A stretch of DNA of 49,613 bases. Source: Thermoproteota archaeon (GTDB lineage: Archaea > Thermoproteota > Thermoprotei > Thermoproteales > Thermocladiaceae). The stretch covers positions 1-49,613 of the forward strand of contig JAADER010000014.1 in the NCBI GenBank assembly GCA_013153275.1. Reading direction: 5' to 3'. The notes under the pieces are model-generated. The model had not been told where the DNA came from and searched no databases. It worked only from the letters and a program-made list of their open reading frames with translations. Below are positions 8,018 through 17,839 of the stretch, in pieces (position 1 is the stretch's first letter; every line of letters begins with the position of its first letter). A program made the position numbers and the translations under genes.

Positions 8018-10237
8018 TTAGTATGGTGGGCAGAAGTCCTCTGGCTTCGGTATCTCTTTTGGAAGTCCCTTTCTCTCTCTTATCTTCATTATCATGTCCA
8101 TGAGCATTGCCTCTGGGACTGGAGCCCATCTGTAGAACTGTAGGCTCCAGAATACTTTTCCGCTTGCTGCACTTCTCAGCTCGTCGCTTAGCGTGAATGA
8201 CTCTATTACGGGTATCTCTCCCTTTATCGTGACCATGTACTCTCCCTGTATCATGTCCAGTATTTTGCCTCTGTGTTTCGTTATTACGCTAATTATAGCT
8301 CCAATGTTCTCAGGTGTTGTCTTAGCCTCTATAAGTAGAATCGGTTCCAGTAGTGTTGGTTTTCCTGCTAGTAGTCCGGCAAATATTGCATTCTTTATTG
8401 CTGGCATTATCTGTGCTGGCCCTCTATGAGCTGGATCCTCGTGTACTACTGCATCAACTATTACCACCTTTACTCCTCTTATAGGTTCCTGACATAGAGG
8501 CCCTCCACTGCATGCCCACTTGAATCCCTGTATCAGGTAGTCTCTCACCTCCTTCAGATGCTGTACTCCAACGGTCTTGTTCACTAGAACGTTACAGTTC
8601 TGTTCATCTACACTCCATATTCCACGTGCCTCATCTGTGTCCCACCCAGCCTGTTCTCTAAGTATCTTAGCTCTATCACGTGGATCCTGATCCTCATATA
8701 TCTCTCCCTTCTGTATTAGCTCTATCGTGGTCTCGTCAAGAGGCTCTACATATACCTTGAACTTGTTATGCTTGTTCGGTGACTTACCTTCAAATGTTGG
8801 CGATCTCTCTCTACAGGTCTCTCTGAACCTCACTAGTGGTGGCGAGATCGTGAACTCTATCTTAGTACGCTCCTTGAGGAGCCATGCCGCGATCTCGAGG
8901 TGTAGGAATCCTACACCGCTAAGAAGTATCTGACCTGTCTCCTGATCTATCTTAACCTGTAGCGTTGGGTCTTCAACAGTGAGCTCTTTGAGTGCCTCGA
9001 CAAGCTTTGCAAGGTCGTTCGGGTTCTTCGGCTCCACTGCTACCGTCACTACTGGCTCCGATACGTATCTGAGCTTCTCGAATGGTACCATCACGTCTTT
9101 GTACTTGACGTCCACTATCGTCTCTCCAGCCTGTGCCTCATCTACTCCAAGTAGTGCTGCTATGTTTCCTGCCGGTATCTCTCCAGTCTTCACTCTTGTT
9201 GGACCCATATAGAGCGATACTTGTAGCACTCTCTTGGTTCTCTTCGCGCTTACTAGGTACACTTCCTGTCCTTCACGTACTGTTCCTGATAGTACTCTGA
9301 CTGTGGCTACTAGTCCAGCATGTGGGTCCTTAGTCATCTTGCTCACCAGCATCACTGTTGGACCGTTTGGATCACACTCAAGCATTGCTCTACCAATCTC
9401 GCTGTTGAGATCTCCTCTCCATAGTCTTGGTATCCTGTATTTCTGAGCATCTCTTGGGCATGGGATGTGTTCTATTACTGAGGACAGTATGGCCTTATAT
9501 AGTGGGAACTCCTGAGCCAGCTCATCAACGTGACCCTTCTCGTATGCGTCAACAATGTTGCTGAACTTGAGTCCAGCCTTCTGTGCTTGTGGTATTGTTA
9601 CTCCCCACTTATGTAGTGCTGATCCTATGATTACCTGGCCCTTTGCTGGGTCGATCTTCCATTTCTGCTTGAACTCTGGGTAAGCGTAGATCTCTATGAG
9701 ATTGTTAACCTCCTTAATTATGTCTAGAATTCTCTTCTGAATCTCCTGAGGCTCAAGTCTGAGCTCCTTTATCAATCTATCAATCTTATTTATGAAGAGT
9801 ATAGGTCGAACACACTCCTCAAGAGCATGTCTAAGATAGGTCTCTGTCTGCGTCATCACTCCCTCGACAGCATCTACGACCAGTATAGCACCATCCATTA
9901 CTCTCAGGCTCCTAGCGACGTGACCACAGAAGTCTATGTGACCTGGCGTGTCGATGAGGTTAATTATGTATGGCTTACCCTCATGCTCGAAGTATAGGCT
10001 TATGTTTGCCGCCTTGACGGTTATGTTTCTAAGCTGCTCGACCTCGTAATAGTCTAGCACTAGTGCCTTTCCCGCGACCTTTGGGCTCAGGAGGCCTGCA
10101 CCCATGAGTAGGCTGTCGGTTGTCGTCGTCTTGCCGTGGTCTACATGCGCTAGAGTACCAATATTTCTAACTCTCTCAGGTCTCCTCATTATGTCTAGGA
10201 CCTCGTCTATACGCTTCTCAATGACTCTAAGGGACAT
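8018..10237 (-). CDS. fusA: Translation elongation factor 2 (aEF-2)
   Basis: This GTPase drives ribosomal translocation. The G1 loop is AHVDHGKTT (30-38), followed by DTPGHIDF and NKID guanine-specificity motifs. Domain II, III and IV follow; domain IV has HEDPAHRGPAQ, with His604 the expected diphthamide residue. Length 739 aa is normal for archaeal EF-2. A TATA box GGTATAAATAC is centred about 32 bp before the ATG, leaving a leader of only a few bases. It is transcribed alone, with FAU-1 just upstream on the same strand, separated by 58 bp. Confidence 0.98.
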   Translation of the reverse strand: MSLRVIEKRIDEVLDIMRRPERVRNIGTLAHVDHGKTTTTDSLLMGAGLLSPKVAGKALVLDYYEVEQLRNITVKAANISLYFEHEGKPYIINLIDTPGHIDFCGHVARSLRVMDGAILVVDAVEGVMTQTETYLRHALEECVRPILFINKIDRLIKELRLEPQEIQKRILDIIKEVNNLIEIYAYPEFKQKWKIDPAKGQVIIGSALHKWGVTIPQAQKAGLKFSNIVDAYEKGHVDELAQEFPLYKAILSSVIEHIPCPRDAQKYRIPRLWRGDLNSEIGRAMLECDPNGPTVMLVSKMTKDPHAGLVATVRVLSGTVREGQEVYLVSAKRTKRVLQVSLYMGPTRVKTGEIPAGNIAALLGVDEAQAGETIVDVKYKDVMVPFEKLRYVSEPVVTVAVEPKNPNDLAKLVEALKELTVEDPTLQVKIDQETGQILLSGVGFLHLEIAAWLLKERTKIEFTISPPLVRFRETCRERSPTFEGKSPNKHNKFKVYVEPLDETTIELIQKGEIYEDQDPRDRAKILREQAGWDTDEARGIWSVDEQNCNVLVNKTVGVQHLKEVRDYLIQGFKWACSGGPLCQEPIRGVKVVIVDAVVHEDPAHRGPAQIMPAIKNAIFAGLLAGKPTLLEPILLIEAKTTPENIGAIISVITKHRGKILDMIQGEYMVTIKGEIPVIESFTLSDELRSAASGKVFWSLQFYRWAPVPEAMLMDMIMKIRERKGLPKEIPKPEDFCPPY

Positions 10238-10295
10238 TGCTCTCGCCTCATGTTCTCGGTTGAGGTATTTATACCTTGCTAATCTTAGAATAGAA

Positions 10296-11756
10296 CTAGA
10301 GACCTAGACTACTAGCAGCCTCCTCACAGTGCTCGACGCATCTGGAGGATAGCTCCTCAAATCTGGAGAGAGCGTCGTCGACTGCTCTCTTTATCTTATC
10401 ATACATCGTTTCGCTCGCCGCGCCGCATTCTTTCAATTTCTCTAGCTCCTCGAGATCCACGATCCTCGGCTCGTTCTCGTCAACTCTTTTCACGACATCG
10501 ATATACAGATCAATGTAGTATATTCCATCTTTGACAGGCTCCACGGGAGTGTTTATGTTCACGTACACACCCTTCAACCTCCTATCTCTGCTGAAGTATG
10601 CGTGCACGACCTGCCAAGACCCGAGCCTCGTCCAAGTAACAGCGAAGTCGCCCTCCTCCTTAGGGACGCCAAGACCGTCTAATGCTCCGCCTGCTCTGAG
10701 CCTTCTAGCTAACACGAGCTCTCCATCACTGTACTTGACGAGGACCGCTGGTCCCAGCACTATCAGGGAGCCGTCAGGTTTTGCATGTCTTATAGCGACC
10801 CTATATCTCCTAGTGAACACGTAATCTAGCAGTGCTCTACTGACCTTCTCACGCTCATTAGACACATATGAGAGTATATGCTCGGTGTAGTCTATAACGG
10901 TCGTCCTTCTCATAAACATCTTGAGAGAGTGGTGATTAATGACTGTCGGTATCACAGAATTACGAACGTCGTCCATGTACCTCCTGAAGCTGTATGATGG
11001 AACAATCTCACATATGCATTCCCCTTCCTGAAGGACAGTATATGGCTCTCCGCTCCACGCACGCTCTCTCAGCTCGTCAAGCCTCCTCGCAAGCTCCTCA
11101 AGCTCTCTCATGAGCTCTGTACACTCTGCATACTGTGCTGAGCTTCTCCACTTTATCCCGTATCCTCCAAGTTTGTTAAGATACATCAGACCGATACCAT
11201 AGAGCTTGGACCTCTTTTCAGGATCTCTAATATGCTTACTAATGAAGACTCTCCCTCCCGGGATAATGGATACATATCTCCCATCTATCCTGAGCTCGTT
11301 GCTCAGTATTATCTCCTCGCCATCTCTCAGAGCGGTCTTAACGACTGTGACAGGTATGACGTCCCCCTCCTTGTATAGGGGGGCTGAGAGAGCTGGCAGA
11401 ACTCCCTCAACTCCGCCTAAATCAACAATCACACGGTTCTCCTCAACTCTCTTGACGACTCCTCTCACGACTCTGTGCAGAGGTACTCTACATCTCCATA
11501 TGAAGATCTCGTCACTCACTTCCAGGAACGTCTTTACTATTGTCTCAACAGCATCGCACCTACCGATGATGACTAGACCGCCCTTCACGTTGTCTGAGTC
11601 CTTTATCGTCACGTCAGGAGGCTCATAGCACGGGTTTTCAATCCAAAGTCTCTCAGCTATCACTCGTGAAGGCTGAACTATGCTGAATCCCTTGTCAAGG
11701 AGTAGCTTGCTGAGCGCCGTAGCATATATGCCTCTTATCCTCACTTTATAGCTCAT
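10296..11756 (-). CDS. FAU-1-like RNA-binding ribonuclease (RNase E/G-type)
   Basis: The 486-aa protein has an S1-like segment (about 95-120, GVVKRVEENRVIVDLGGVEG) followed by an RNase E/G-like region and a C-terminal DUF402 domain (from about 300) with TVIDYTEH, an acidic WxxxY-type core, and DLYIDVVKRVDENEP near the end. This is the arrangement of archaeal FAU-1, which binds A/U-rich RNA and cleaves it, and was proposed to act in 5S rRNA maturation. The ATG at 11756 follows a TATA-like AGTTAATAA by about 30 bp. Confidence 0.85.
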   Translation of the reverse strand: MSYKVRIRGIYATALSKLLLDKGFSIVQPSRVIAERLWIENPCYEPPDVTIKDSDNVKGGLVIIGRCDAVETIVKTFLEVSDEIFIWRCRVPLHRVVRGVVKRVEENRVIVDLGGVEGVLPALSAPLYKEGDVIPVTVVKTALRDGEEIILSNELRIDGRYVSIIPGGRVFISKHIRDPEKRSKLYGIGLMYLNKLGGYGIKWRSSAQYAECTELMRELEELARRLDELRERAWSGEPYTVLQEGECICEIVPSYSFRRYMDDVRNSVIPTVINHHSLKMFMRRTTVIDYTEHILSYVSNEREKVSRALLDYVFTRRYRVAIRHAKPDGSLIVLGPAVLVKYSDGELVLARRLRAGGALDGLGVPKEEGDFAVTWTRLGSWQVVHAYFSRDRRLKGVYVNINTPVEPVKDGIYYIDLYIDVVKRVDENEPRIVDLEELEKLKECGAASETMYDKIKRAVDDALSRFEELSSRCVEHCEEAASSLGL

Positions 11757-11798
11757 CAGTGCTGTTACTTTACCACAACACAGTTAATAACCCTTATT

Positions 11799-12863
11799 CT
11801 AGATCACGCTCAGGATCCTTCCTGTGCTCTCTTTCGCTCTATATCCCTCAAACTCGTCTAACATCCTCCTACACTCGCTAGAGAGGATGTCCACTATTCT
11901 TCTCACAGGTCCCAGCTCAAGAGCGTCTCTTCTAACAACGAAGTCAAAGTGCTCCCATGCTACATGTACATAATTAAGACGATACTGCTCGGCAGCCCAC
12001 CTAATTGCGAGACCTACATCAGCCTCTCCTGACGCCACTGCTCTCACAACGTCCAGATGAGTCCTGTACTCAGTCTCGAGACCTCTCACAGTCCTCTTAA
12101 TCTCTCGGAGCTCTATGCCCCTAGCTCTACACTCTCTCTCAAGTATGTTCAATAACAGCATCCTGGTACCAGTACCTCTCTGACGACATGCTAGTCTCAG
12201 CTCTCCTCTAAGTATCCCCTCAATAATGTCGTCATACCCCAGAGATCTCCTCGTAACGAAGCCTATATCGCGTAGATATCCCTCTATAATTGCTACAGAG
12301 TCCTCGAGGCCCATCTTCTCAATATGGGGAATATTGTATGTTCCCGTATCTTTATCAACTAGGTGCATTCCAGCGATGTCAGCCTCTCCAAGCGATATAC
12401 ATGCTAGACCTAGACTTGACCCGACCCACTCTATAGCTACATCTATGTTGAGAGAGTCTCTAACTATTCCAAGCACTCTCTCTACGATAGGATCGTTACT
12501 ACCCATATACGCTACATCAGGAACATAAATATCAGATAGTACAGAGAGAGCAAGTTTCCTTCCTGTAACTTTCTCATAGGCGGACAGATATTCTCGAAGA
12601 ATCTCCTTACCAACAGACGTCAGGACGGCGCCTCCGCCACCCTTTCCACCTCTCCTTCTATCAACAACTTTTGACGATAGTACTCGCTCTAGCTTAGATA
12701 TCAGGTCCCAGGCACGAGAGTAAGGTATTCCCAGACTCTTGCTGGCAGCATATATGGAGCCATACTTATCTATCAGATACAACAGCTTCGCGACTCTCGA
12801 ATCAATACACTCTACTCCATCTATCTCTCCAACAAGCTCAAGTCTGAACCTTACCTTCTTCAC
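11799..12863 (-). CDS. ModE-type winged-helix regulator fused to periplasmic-binding-like domain
   Basis: Residues up to about 100 form a ModE/LysR-like winged helix (KYGSIYAASKSLGIPYSRAWDLI, then RRGGKGGGGAVLT in the wing). The rest matches PBP-like domain PF12727: MGSNDPIVERVLG, DIAGMHLVDKDTGTYN, CRQRGTGTRMLL and ADVGLAIRWAAEQY. Proteins of this build are predicted one-component regulators sensing molybdate/tungstate or a related ligand. I chose GTG 12863 over the in-frame GTG 12896 because the shared TATA element is centred near 12898, which overlaps the longer start. A divergent membrane protein starts 30 bp beyond that TATA. Ligand and targets are unknown; the FdhD-like gene at 25511 could be one. 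Confidence 0.8.
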   Translation of the reverse strand: MKKVRFRLELVGEIDGVECIDSRVAKLLYLIDKYGSIYAASKSLGIPYSRAWDLISKLERVLSSKVVDRRRGGKGGGGAVLTSVGKEILREYLSAYEKVTGRKLALSVLSDIYVPDVAYMGSNDPIVERVLGIVRDSLNIDVAIEWVGSSLGLACISLGEADIAGMHLVDKDTGTYNIPHIEKMGLEDSVAIIEGYLRDIGFVTRRSLGYDDIIEGILRGELRLACRQRGTGTRMLLLNILERECRARGIELREIKRTVRGLETEYRTHLDVVRAVASGEADVGLAIRWAAEQYRLNYVHVAWEHFDFVVRRDALELGPVRRIVDILSSECRRMLDEFEGYRAKESTGRILSVI

Positions 12864-12893
12864 TATCTTTACTTCTATACATGTTCTAAGTAA

Positions 12894-12903
12894 CACTTAA
12901 ACA
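12894..12903. promoter_or_regulatory. Shared bidirectional TATA element
   Basis: CACTTAAACA reads as a TATA-like box on both strands. It is about 27 bp before the TTG at 12926 and about 35 bp before the GTG at 12863, so one TBP site could serve both genes. Confidence 0.45.
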
Positions 12904-12925
12904 CTACTCTCTCACTATCATACTG

Positions 12926-13624
12926 TTGAAATGGAGATCTCATATACATATCCTGAAAAGCGTATTAGAGACAACAGAGATCAAGCTAGATGAGAGAGTG
13001 CTAAGAGGATTATTTAAAGGTATCGTCGAACCCGACCTGAGACCAGACTACGACAAGCATCGAAAGAGACCCGTCAAACAGCACGATAAGACCGTGATAA
13101 AGCTTGTAAAGTATTATCTTCAGCTAGCAATATATCTCTACTATAGAGGAGAGCTTGAAGAGTCGGGGCGAGCTCTAGGAAGAGCTGTACATTACGCACA
13201 GGATCTTGTATTAAAAAGAAGGAAGTTCCTTATACTTGATGTTCATGACAATATTGAGAGAAGAATTGACGAGTTATGTAGAAATATTGATATAGACATC
13301 GTAAGAGAGTGTATTAGCAAGAGACCTAGAAGAAGTAACAATCCATATGATGTGCTATGTTCAGCTATTGCAGTAACCTACAGAATACTTAATACATTTG
13401 TAGAGAACGTGAACAGGCGTAAGATACTTGCTAGAGTAACTGTTGCTCTCTCTTCAGCATCTATAGCAGCGATAGTGATGTTGCTTGGAGTGTATGCTGT
13501 TTCGAGTATTATTGTTTTTGTACCTTCTCTAGCTGTTCTTGCTATATCACTCATATACGTTGTACGTCTTCTCAGATATACCTACTCTAAGCCCAAGAGT
13601 GACAGGTTTAGGACCGTCATGTAG
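12926..13624 (+). CDS. Membrane-anchored zinc phospholipase C / P1-nuclease-like protein
   Basis: The N-terminal 150 residues show WRSHIHILKSVLE, GIVEPDLRPDY, KQHDKTVIK, GRALGRAVHYAQDL and VHDNIERR. An ordered series of W/H, PD, H, GxxxHxxQD and HD is the signature of the all-helical zinc-dependent phospholipase C / S1-P1 nuclease fold, with three-metal ligands. Two C-terminal hydrophobic helices (about 165-215) would anchor the domain at the membrane. The start is a leaderless TTG (LKWRSH), 27 bp after the shared TATA. Whether the substrate is phospholipid or nucleic acid is not decidable from sequence. Confidence 0.65.
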   Translation: MKWRSHIHILKSVLETTEIKLDERVLRGLFKGIVEPDLRPDYDKHRKRPVKQHDKTVIKLVKYYLQLAIYLYYRGELEESGRALGRAVHYAQDLVLKRRKFLILDVHDNIERRIDELCRNIDIDIVRECISKRPRRSNNPYDVLCSAIAVTYRILNTFVENVNRRKILARVTVALSSASIAAIVMLLGVYAVSSIIVFVPSLAVLAISLIYVVRLLRYTYSKPKSDRFRTVM

Positions 13625-13625
13625 G

Positions 13626-15548
13626 TCAGACCTTTACTATCCTTATCCGGTCGAGAGACACGTTCTCCAGCCTGTCTATCACGCTAGGTGCCACATTTAT
13701 TCTTGATCTGACCCGGGTGTCGTATATTACTATGTTTGCACCAATCCTCACAAGTCTCTCTAATATTCTTAATGAGTCCTCTATTGGCTTCTCAATTAGA
13801 GATACATTACACTTACCATCAGTTATCAGATGAATGTTCACGTAGGTCTTCTTATGTTTCCTGACCCATGATTTTGCTATAGATAGCGCCCTCTCTAATG
13901 CGTGGGCAAGTGGGGTCGCGCCTCCAGACTCTAAGCTGTCTACTATACTGTACACGGTCTCTATTCTTCGTGTAGGTTCGACAAGTATGTCTGCCCTGTC
14001 TCTTCTGAAAGTTATGAGCGAGATGTAACACCTATCGACATATGATCTCTCTGCTAAGTTCTTCACTATTCCTTTAGCTATAGATATCCTCTTCATGAAG
14101 TTCATACTTCCACTCAAGTCAAGGAGAACTATGTTGAGGCTTCTCGTCTTACATGCTCTCAATGATGTTCTCAGCACATATGTAGGGACTGGTGGCCCTA
14201 GTCTTCTACAGTTTATTATGTAGCTTCTAACCGTGCTATATATGTCTACCTTCTCCCTATATATGTCTCTCAGAGGAACACTATCTAGAACTACTCCCTG
14301 CTCTCCGGATCCCACCTCACGTATCTGGTACCTCCTACTCCTCTGTAGACATGTGCTATCACTTCTGGCCTGTAAGCTCTGTCTAGGTACTACGCCTCCA
14401 CTATCTACATTAACATTCTCTGACCTAGCCTTCTCATCCTTATCACCTCCAGCACTTTTTAGAGGTCTACTATCCTTATCTTTACCTGCTCTCTCACTCC
14501 TGCCTCTCTCTACTCTGTCATTATTCTCCCTATCACCTTGTCGAAAGGGGCTCTGCTCAGGCTGTTGAAAAGGTCTCTGCCTCAGCCTATGTGGAAGAGT
14601 CAGCTCCATAGCTTTTTTCAAGTCCTCTAACGTCACTCTCGTACGTCCGTCCAGTGCTGCTATCGCCTTAGCTGCACGTACCGTAGTTATCTCTGCCCTC
14701 GAGGTCCTTATCCCAAGCTCTACGACGGTCTTAGCGAGAAGCTTGAGAAGCTCCTCATCTATGGTCACCTTCGATAGCAGATCTCTCGCCTTCTTTATCT
14801 GTTGTCTCAATCTCTCGATCTCTGGCTCATACTTCCTGTAGAAGGACTCTGGATCACTCTGCCACTCCTCAACTCTTCTAACGATCTCCGACCTGACCTC
14901 TGGATCCAGTGGAGCCTCAACGTTAACTACAAGCCCAAACCTGTCCAGGAGCTGTGGACGTAGCTCTCCTTCTTCAGGATTCATGCTTCCTACAAGTATG
15001 AACCTTGCCGGGTGCTTTACAGAGACTCCCTCTCTCTCAACTATGTTCCATCCAGACGCAGCAACATCTAGCAATGTGTCAACTATGTAGTCGTCTAGCA
15101 GATTCACCTCATCTATATATAGTATGTTTCTGTTGGCCTCTGCAAGTATTCCAGGTCTGAACTCTACGACGCCTTCTCTCAGAAACTTCTCTATATTTAT
15201 CGTACCTACAAGCCTCTCTATGCTCACACTGAGAGGAAGATCGACAACCCTCATCTTTCTATATATTACAGGAAGCTCCTCACCCTTTCTATACCTCTCA
15301 TAACATCGATCACACATGTATCTAGGATCGTCCGGATCACAGGAAAATGGACAGTCTCTCACAACCCTAACCTCAGGAAGAACGTCAGCAAGCGCTCTAA
15401 CCATAGTGCTCTTTCCAGTACCCTTATCACCTCTAAGAAGAACACCACCGACAGATGGGTTCACAGCAGCTATCAATAATGCGAGCTTAGCCTTTTCCTG
15501 TCCCACTATGGCTGGAAATGGATAAACAAGCCTAGCTCTATCTACCAC
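13626..15548 (-). CDS. AAA+/von Willebrand A chelatase subunit (BchI-BchD fusion type)
   Basis: The 640-aa protein joins a magnesium-chelatase AAA+ domain (Walker [10 protein letters not shown] at 40-48, Walker [13 protein letters not shown] near 142-153, sensor [18 protein letters not shown]) to a C-terminal vWA domain with MIDAS DLSGS at 477-481 and ITDGKC. Between them lies a low-complexity charged linker (about 330-400). Four cysteines (66, 70, 79, 82) in an insert could bind zinc. It is last in an operon CbiX-CbiG-this gene (18-bp gap), so it probably powers metal insertion into a corrinoid, as CobS/CobT do with CobN; no CobN/ChlH subunit is visible here. GTG start. Confidence 0.85.
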   Translation of the reverse strand: MVDRARLVYPFPAIVGQEKAKLALLIAAVNPSVGGVLLRGDKGTGKSTMVRALADVLPEVRVVRDCPFSCDPDDPRYMCDRCYERYRKGEELPVIYRKMRVVDLPLSVSIERLVGTINIEKFLREGVVEFRPGILAEANRNILYIDEVNLLDDYIVDTLLDVAASGWNIVEREGVSVKHPARFILVGSMNPEEGELRPQLLDRFGLVVNVEAPLDPEVRSEIVRRVEEWQSDPESFYRKYEPEIERLRQQIKKARDLLSKVTIDEELLKLLAKTVVELGIRTSRAEITTVRAAKAIAALDGRTRVTLEDLKKAMELTLPHRLRQRPFQQPEQSPFRQGDRENNDRVERGRSERAGKDKDSRPLKSAGGDKDEKARSENVNVDSGGVVPRQSLQARSDSTCLQRSRRYQIREVGSGEQGVVLDSVPLRDIYREKVDIYSTVRSYIINCRRLGPPVPTYVLRTSLRACKTRSLNIVLLDLSGSMNFMKRISIAKGIVKNLAERSYVDRCYISLITFRRDRADILVEPTRRIETVYSIVDSLESGGATPLAHALERALSIAKSWVRKHKKTYVNIHLITDGKCNVSLIEKPIEDSLRILERLVRIGANIVIYDTRVRSRINVAPSVIDRLENVSLDRIRIVKV

Positions 15549-15566
15549 ACATATAGGTAATAAAGA

Positions 15567-16334
15567 CTAACTTATAAAGTATTGCCTAAGACAGAAATCT
15601 GACACCTGAGACGACAATGATACGATATCAATCCTGTCAGGAACAGTGAAGAGACACTGACAAGCTCTGTAGAGAACATACAATAGAGAATATGAGTACT
15701 GTGATACCTCAAGCTCCAATAAGGGATAGTATAGAACAGGTACGGAATATGTACCATCTCTATACATAGTTATAACAAAATCGGAGGGACCTATAGAGCT
15801 AGTTACCTTAAAACCATCAAAAAACATTGATATAATCTTCCCGACCTTCAGACAACCGTCAACATATATCCTGTACATGTCATTTTTAAGGAAGATTCTT
15901 CTAAAACGTTCGATATCATCTGACCTTATGATAAGCTTAAGCTTAGCTATAACATACTCAAGACATCTATAGTAAGGAGACGAACATGTAGATATTACAC
16001 GACCTTTAAGAATATTACACAACATATTTGCCACATCTATACCAAGTCTACTATGCTCACCACATATAGGTATAATATATCTCATATCTGGAGACACAAG
16101 CGTGACGGATGGATCTCTCAGTTTATCGACAAGCTTGTGACATATCTTTCGTATAAGTATTGGAAGAGGCATTATAGCGATAACATGATCATAATCGTGT
16201 AGAGATATCCTGTTTATGCTCGTTATCTTAGCAAGCTCTGGCACGATGTTTGGACACTCTCTTAAGAGCTCTCTAGAGATGCTCTCTGCGACTTTCTTCT
16301 CTCTTTCTGAGCAATATAGGAGTAATATGTTCAT
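15567..16334 (-). CDS. cbiG: CbiG-like cobalamin biosynthesis protein, N-terminal type
   Basis: The 255-aa protein carries the CbiG N-terminal pattern: IAIMPLPILIRKICHKLVDKL, DPSVTLVSPDMRYIIPICG and EHSRLGIDVANMLCN, equivalent to the family's GIVVR..., DPPVVVVDE..VIPLLGGHHG. CbiG opens the delta-lactone of cobalt-precorrin-5A and releases acetaldehyde in the anaerobic corrin route. The usual C-terminal CbiG domain is short or strongly diverged. It overlaps CbiX by 4 bp and precedes the chelatase gene, consistent with one corrin operon. Confidence 0.8.
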   Translation of the reverse strand: MNILLLYCSEREKKVAESISRELLRECPNIVPELAKITSINRISLHDYDHVIAIMPLPILIRKICHKLVDKLRDPSVTLVSPDMRYIIPICGEHSRLGIDVANMLCNILKGRVISTCSSPYYRCLEYVIAKLKLIIRSDDIERFRRIFLKNDMYRIYVDGCLKVGKIISMFFDGFKVTSSIGPSDFVITMYRDGTYSVPVLYYPLLELEVSQYSYSLLYVLYRACQCLFTVPDRIDIVSLSSQVSDFCLRQYFIS

Positions 16335-16708
16335 TGCCTTATATATCTAAGTATTTTATCACTAATTATGTCTATCACTCTATCATCAGGCCATAGAGTC
16401 CCAGCGTAGACAACTTTCTCTCCGTACTTGTTAAGTATCTCCATCGTGTCCTCTCTACCATGTCTGCCCTCTACAACGAACATAGAGAACGCTATTATCT
16501 TCTCAACGTTTCCGCGCAAGAGCTCCTTTATAGCCTCATCAGGATCAGGGTGCTGATGATGCAGATAAGATACTACTGGAACTATCTCAACATCACTGAG
16601 GCTCTTTTTCAATTTCTCCACTACTCTCTCCGCTATCTTGTTCACCTCTCTAACATAGTTCTCACATAGGCTTCCATGAGTTATGAAGACAACGCCTACC
16701 CTCTTCAC
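16331..16708 (-). CDS. cbiX: CbiX-type sirohydrochlorin cobaltochelatase, short form
   Basis: At 125 aa this is the archaeal short form that dimerises. It has the first metal/substrate histidine in VVFITHGSL, a His-rich segment YLHHQHPDPDEA and the second conserved histidine in FVVEGRHGREDTM. It inserts Co2+ (or Ni2+ for CfbA-like activity) into sirohydrochlorin without ATP; the presence of CbiG and CbiD next door favours cobalt. The start is GTG, preceded by a TATA-like TTTTTAATATA centred about 26 bp upstream, so the operon is leaderless. Confidence 0.9.
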   Translation of the reverse strand: MKRVGVVFITHGSLCENYVREVNKIAERVVEKLKKSLSDVEIVPVVSYLHHQHPDPDEAIKELLRGNVEKIIAFSMFVVEGRHGREDTMEILNKYGEKVVYAGTLWPDDRVIDIISDKILRYIRQ

Positions 16709-16747
16709 AGCGAGTATAGAGTGGAAGGTATATTAAAAAGTTTCATT

Positions 16748-17839
16748 ATGTTACCTAACGTGAGACTTGGCCTAACAACGGGAGCCTGTGCTGTAGCAGC
16801 GTCTAAAGCAGCGTTATTAAGCATATTAGAGAAGAAATGTATAGAAGATATCGTAGTCGAGTTACCTATAGGCATTCGCGTCCAGGTAAAGATAGCAGAC
16901 TGCAGACTCAAGGATGAGAGTAGGGCAGAGGCGTGCGTTGTGAAGGATGCTGGAGATAACGCTCCCTACGATATCACGCACAACGTTAAGATATGTGCAG
17001 AAGTAGAATATATTCCACATAATAAGTATATGGTAATGATAGTTGTAGGAGGCAACGGCGTAGGAGTGAAGGTTAAGGAGGATCTTCCAGCAGTGTCTGA
17101 TTCTGTGATAGAATGCTTAGATAGGAACGTTAGCGAGCTCGTAAATCGTGGTGTAGTGAAGATAGAGTTGAAAGTTCCTGAAGGATCTGAGCTTTGGAGT
17201 AGAACAATGAACAAGATAGTAGGAGTAGAAGGAGGAATATCAATATTAGGAGAGAAGGGTATAGAACTGCCACTATCTAACCCTTACTCATCTCCATACC
17301 TCTCACATGTTGATAAGCTGATAGAGGAGTACTCTAAAGTCAGCAGAAGGATCTGTCTAACACTTGGAGGTAGATCCTCAAAGATAGCTACAGAGGTACT
17401 TAAGAATGTGCCAATTGTAGAGGTTGGAGATCATTTAGGATACGCTGTGGATAAATGTGTTGATTATGGTATAGATGAGATATATGTTATAGGAGGTATA
17501 GCTAAGATGATCAAGGTATCGGCTGGTCTATTTATGATGCATAGCGCATATATTGACGCGAGAATAGAGGTAGCTATTGGACACATAGTCAAATACCTTA
17601 TTAGACAGAATCGTAGAGACATTCTCATAGAAGTTCTAGATGATGTTCATAACTGTATGTCAGTGATAGAGGTTCTGGAGGTTCTTTCGAGATATGTAGA
17701 TGTTAGAGACTTTGCAAGATATATAGCTGATGTATGTAGAGACAGGTTAAGAGAGAGGTGTCGACGTATGAAGGGTAGAGATGTAAGGTTTCATGTGCTT
17801 GTTCTTCTTCCTAATGGTGAGCTTGTACGTTCCTGTTAG
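16748..17839 (+). CDS. cbiD: Cobalt-precorrin-5B C1-methyltransferase CbiD
   Basis: The family signature LGLTTGACAVAASKAALLSI stands 8 residues from the chosen ATG. KDAGDNAPYDITHNV and LTLGGRSSKIATEV are further CbiD blocks. CbiD methylates C1 of cobalt-precorrin-5B after CbiG has opened the lactone. Two upstream in-frame starts (ATG 16676, GTG 16721) would overlap the divergent CbiX start or its promoter; ATG 16748 matches the family N-terminus best. The gene faces away from the CbiX-CbiG-chelatase operon, so both arms of the corrin pathway may be controlled from this intergenic segment. Confidence 0.92.
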   Translation: MLPNVRLGLTTGACAVAASKAALLSILEKKCIEDIVVELPIGIRVQVKIADCRLKDESRAEACVVKDAGDNAPYDITHNVKICAEVEYIPHNKYMVMIVVGGNGVGVKVKEDLPAVSDSVIECLDRNVSELVNRGVVKIELKVPEGSELWSRTMNKIVGVEGGISILGEKGIELPLSNPYSSPYLSHVDKLIEEYSKVSRRICLTLGGRSSKIATEVLKNVPIVEVGDHLGYAVDKCVDYGIDEIYVIGGIAKMIKVSAGLFMMHSAYIDARIEVAIGHIVKYLIRQNRRDILIEVLDDVHNCMSVIEVLEVLSRYVDVRDFARYIADVCRDRLRERCRRMKGRDVRFHVLVLLPNGELVRSC

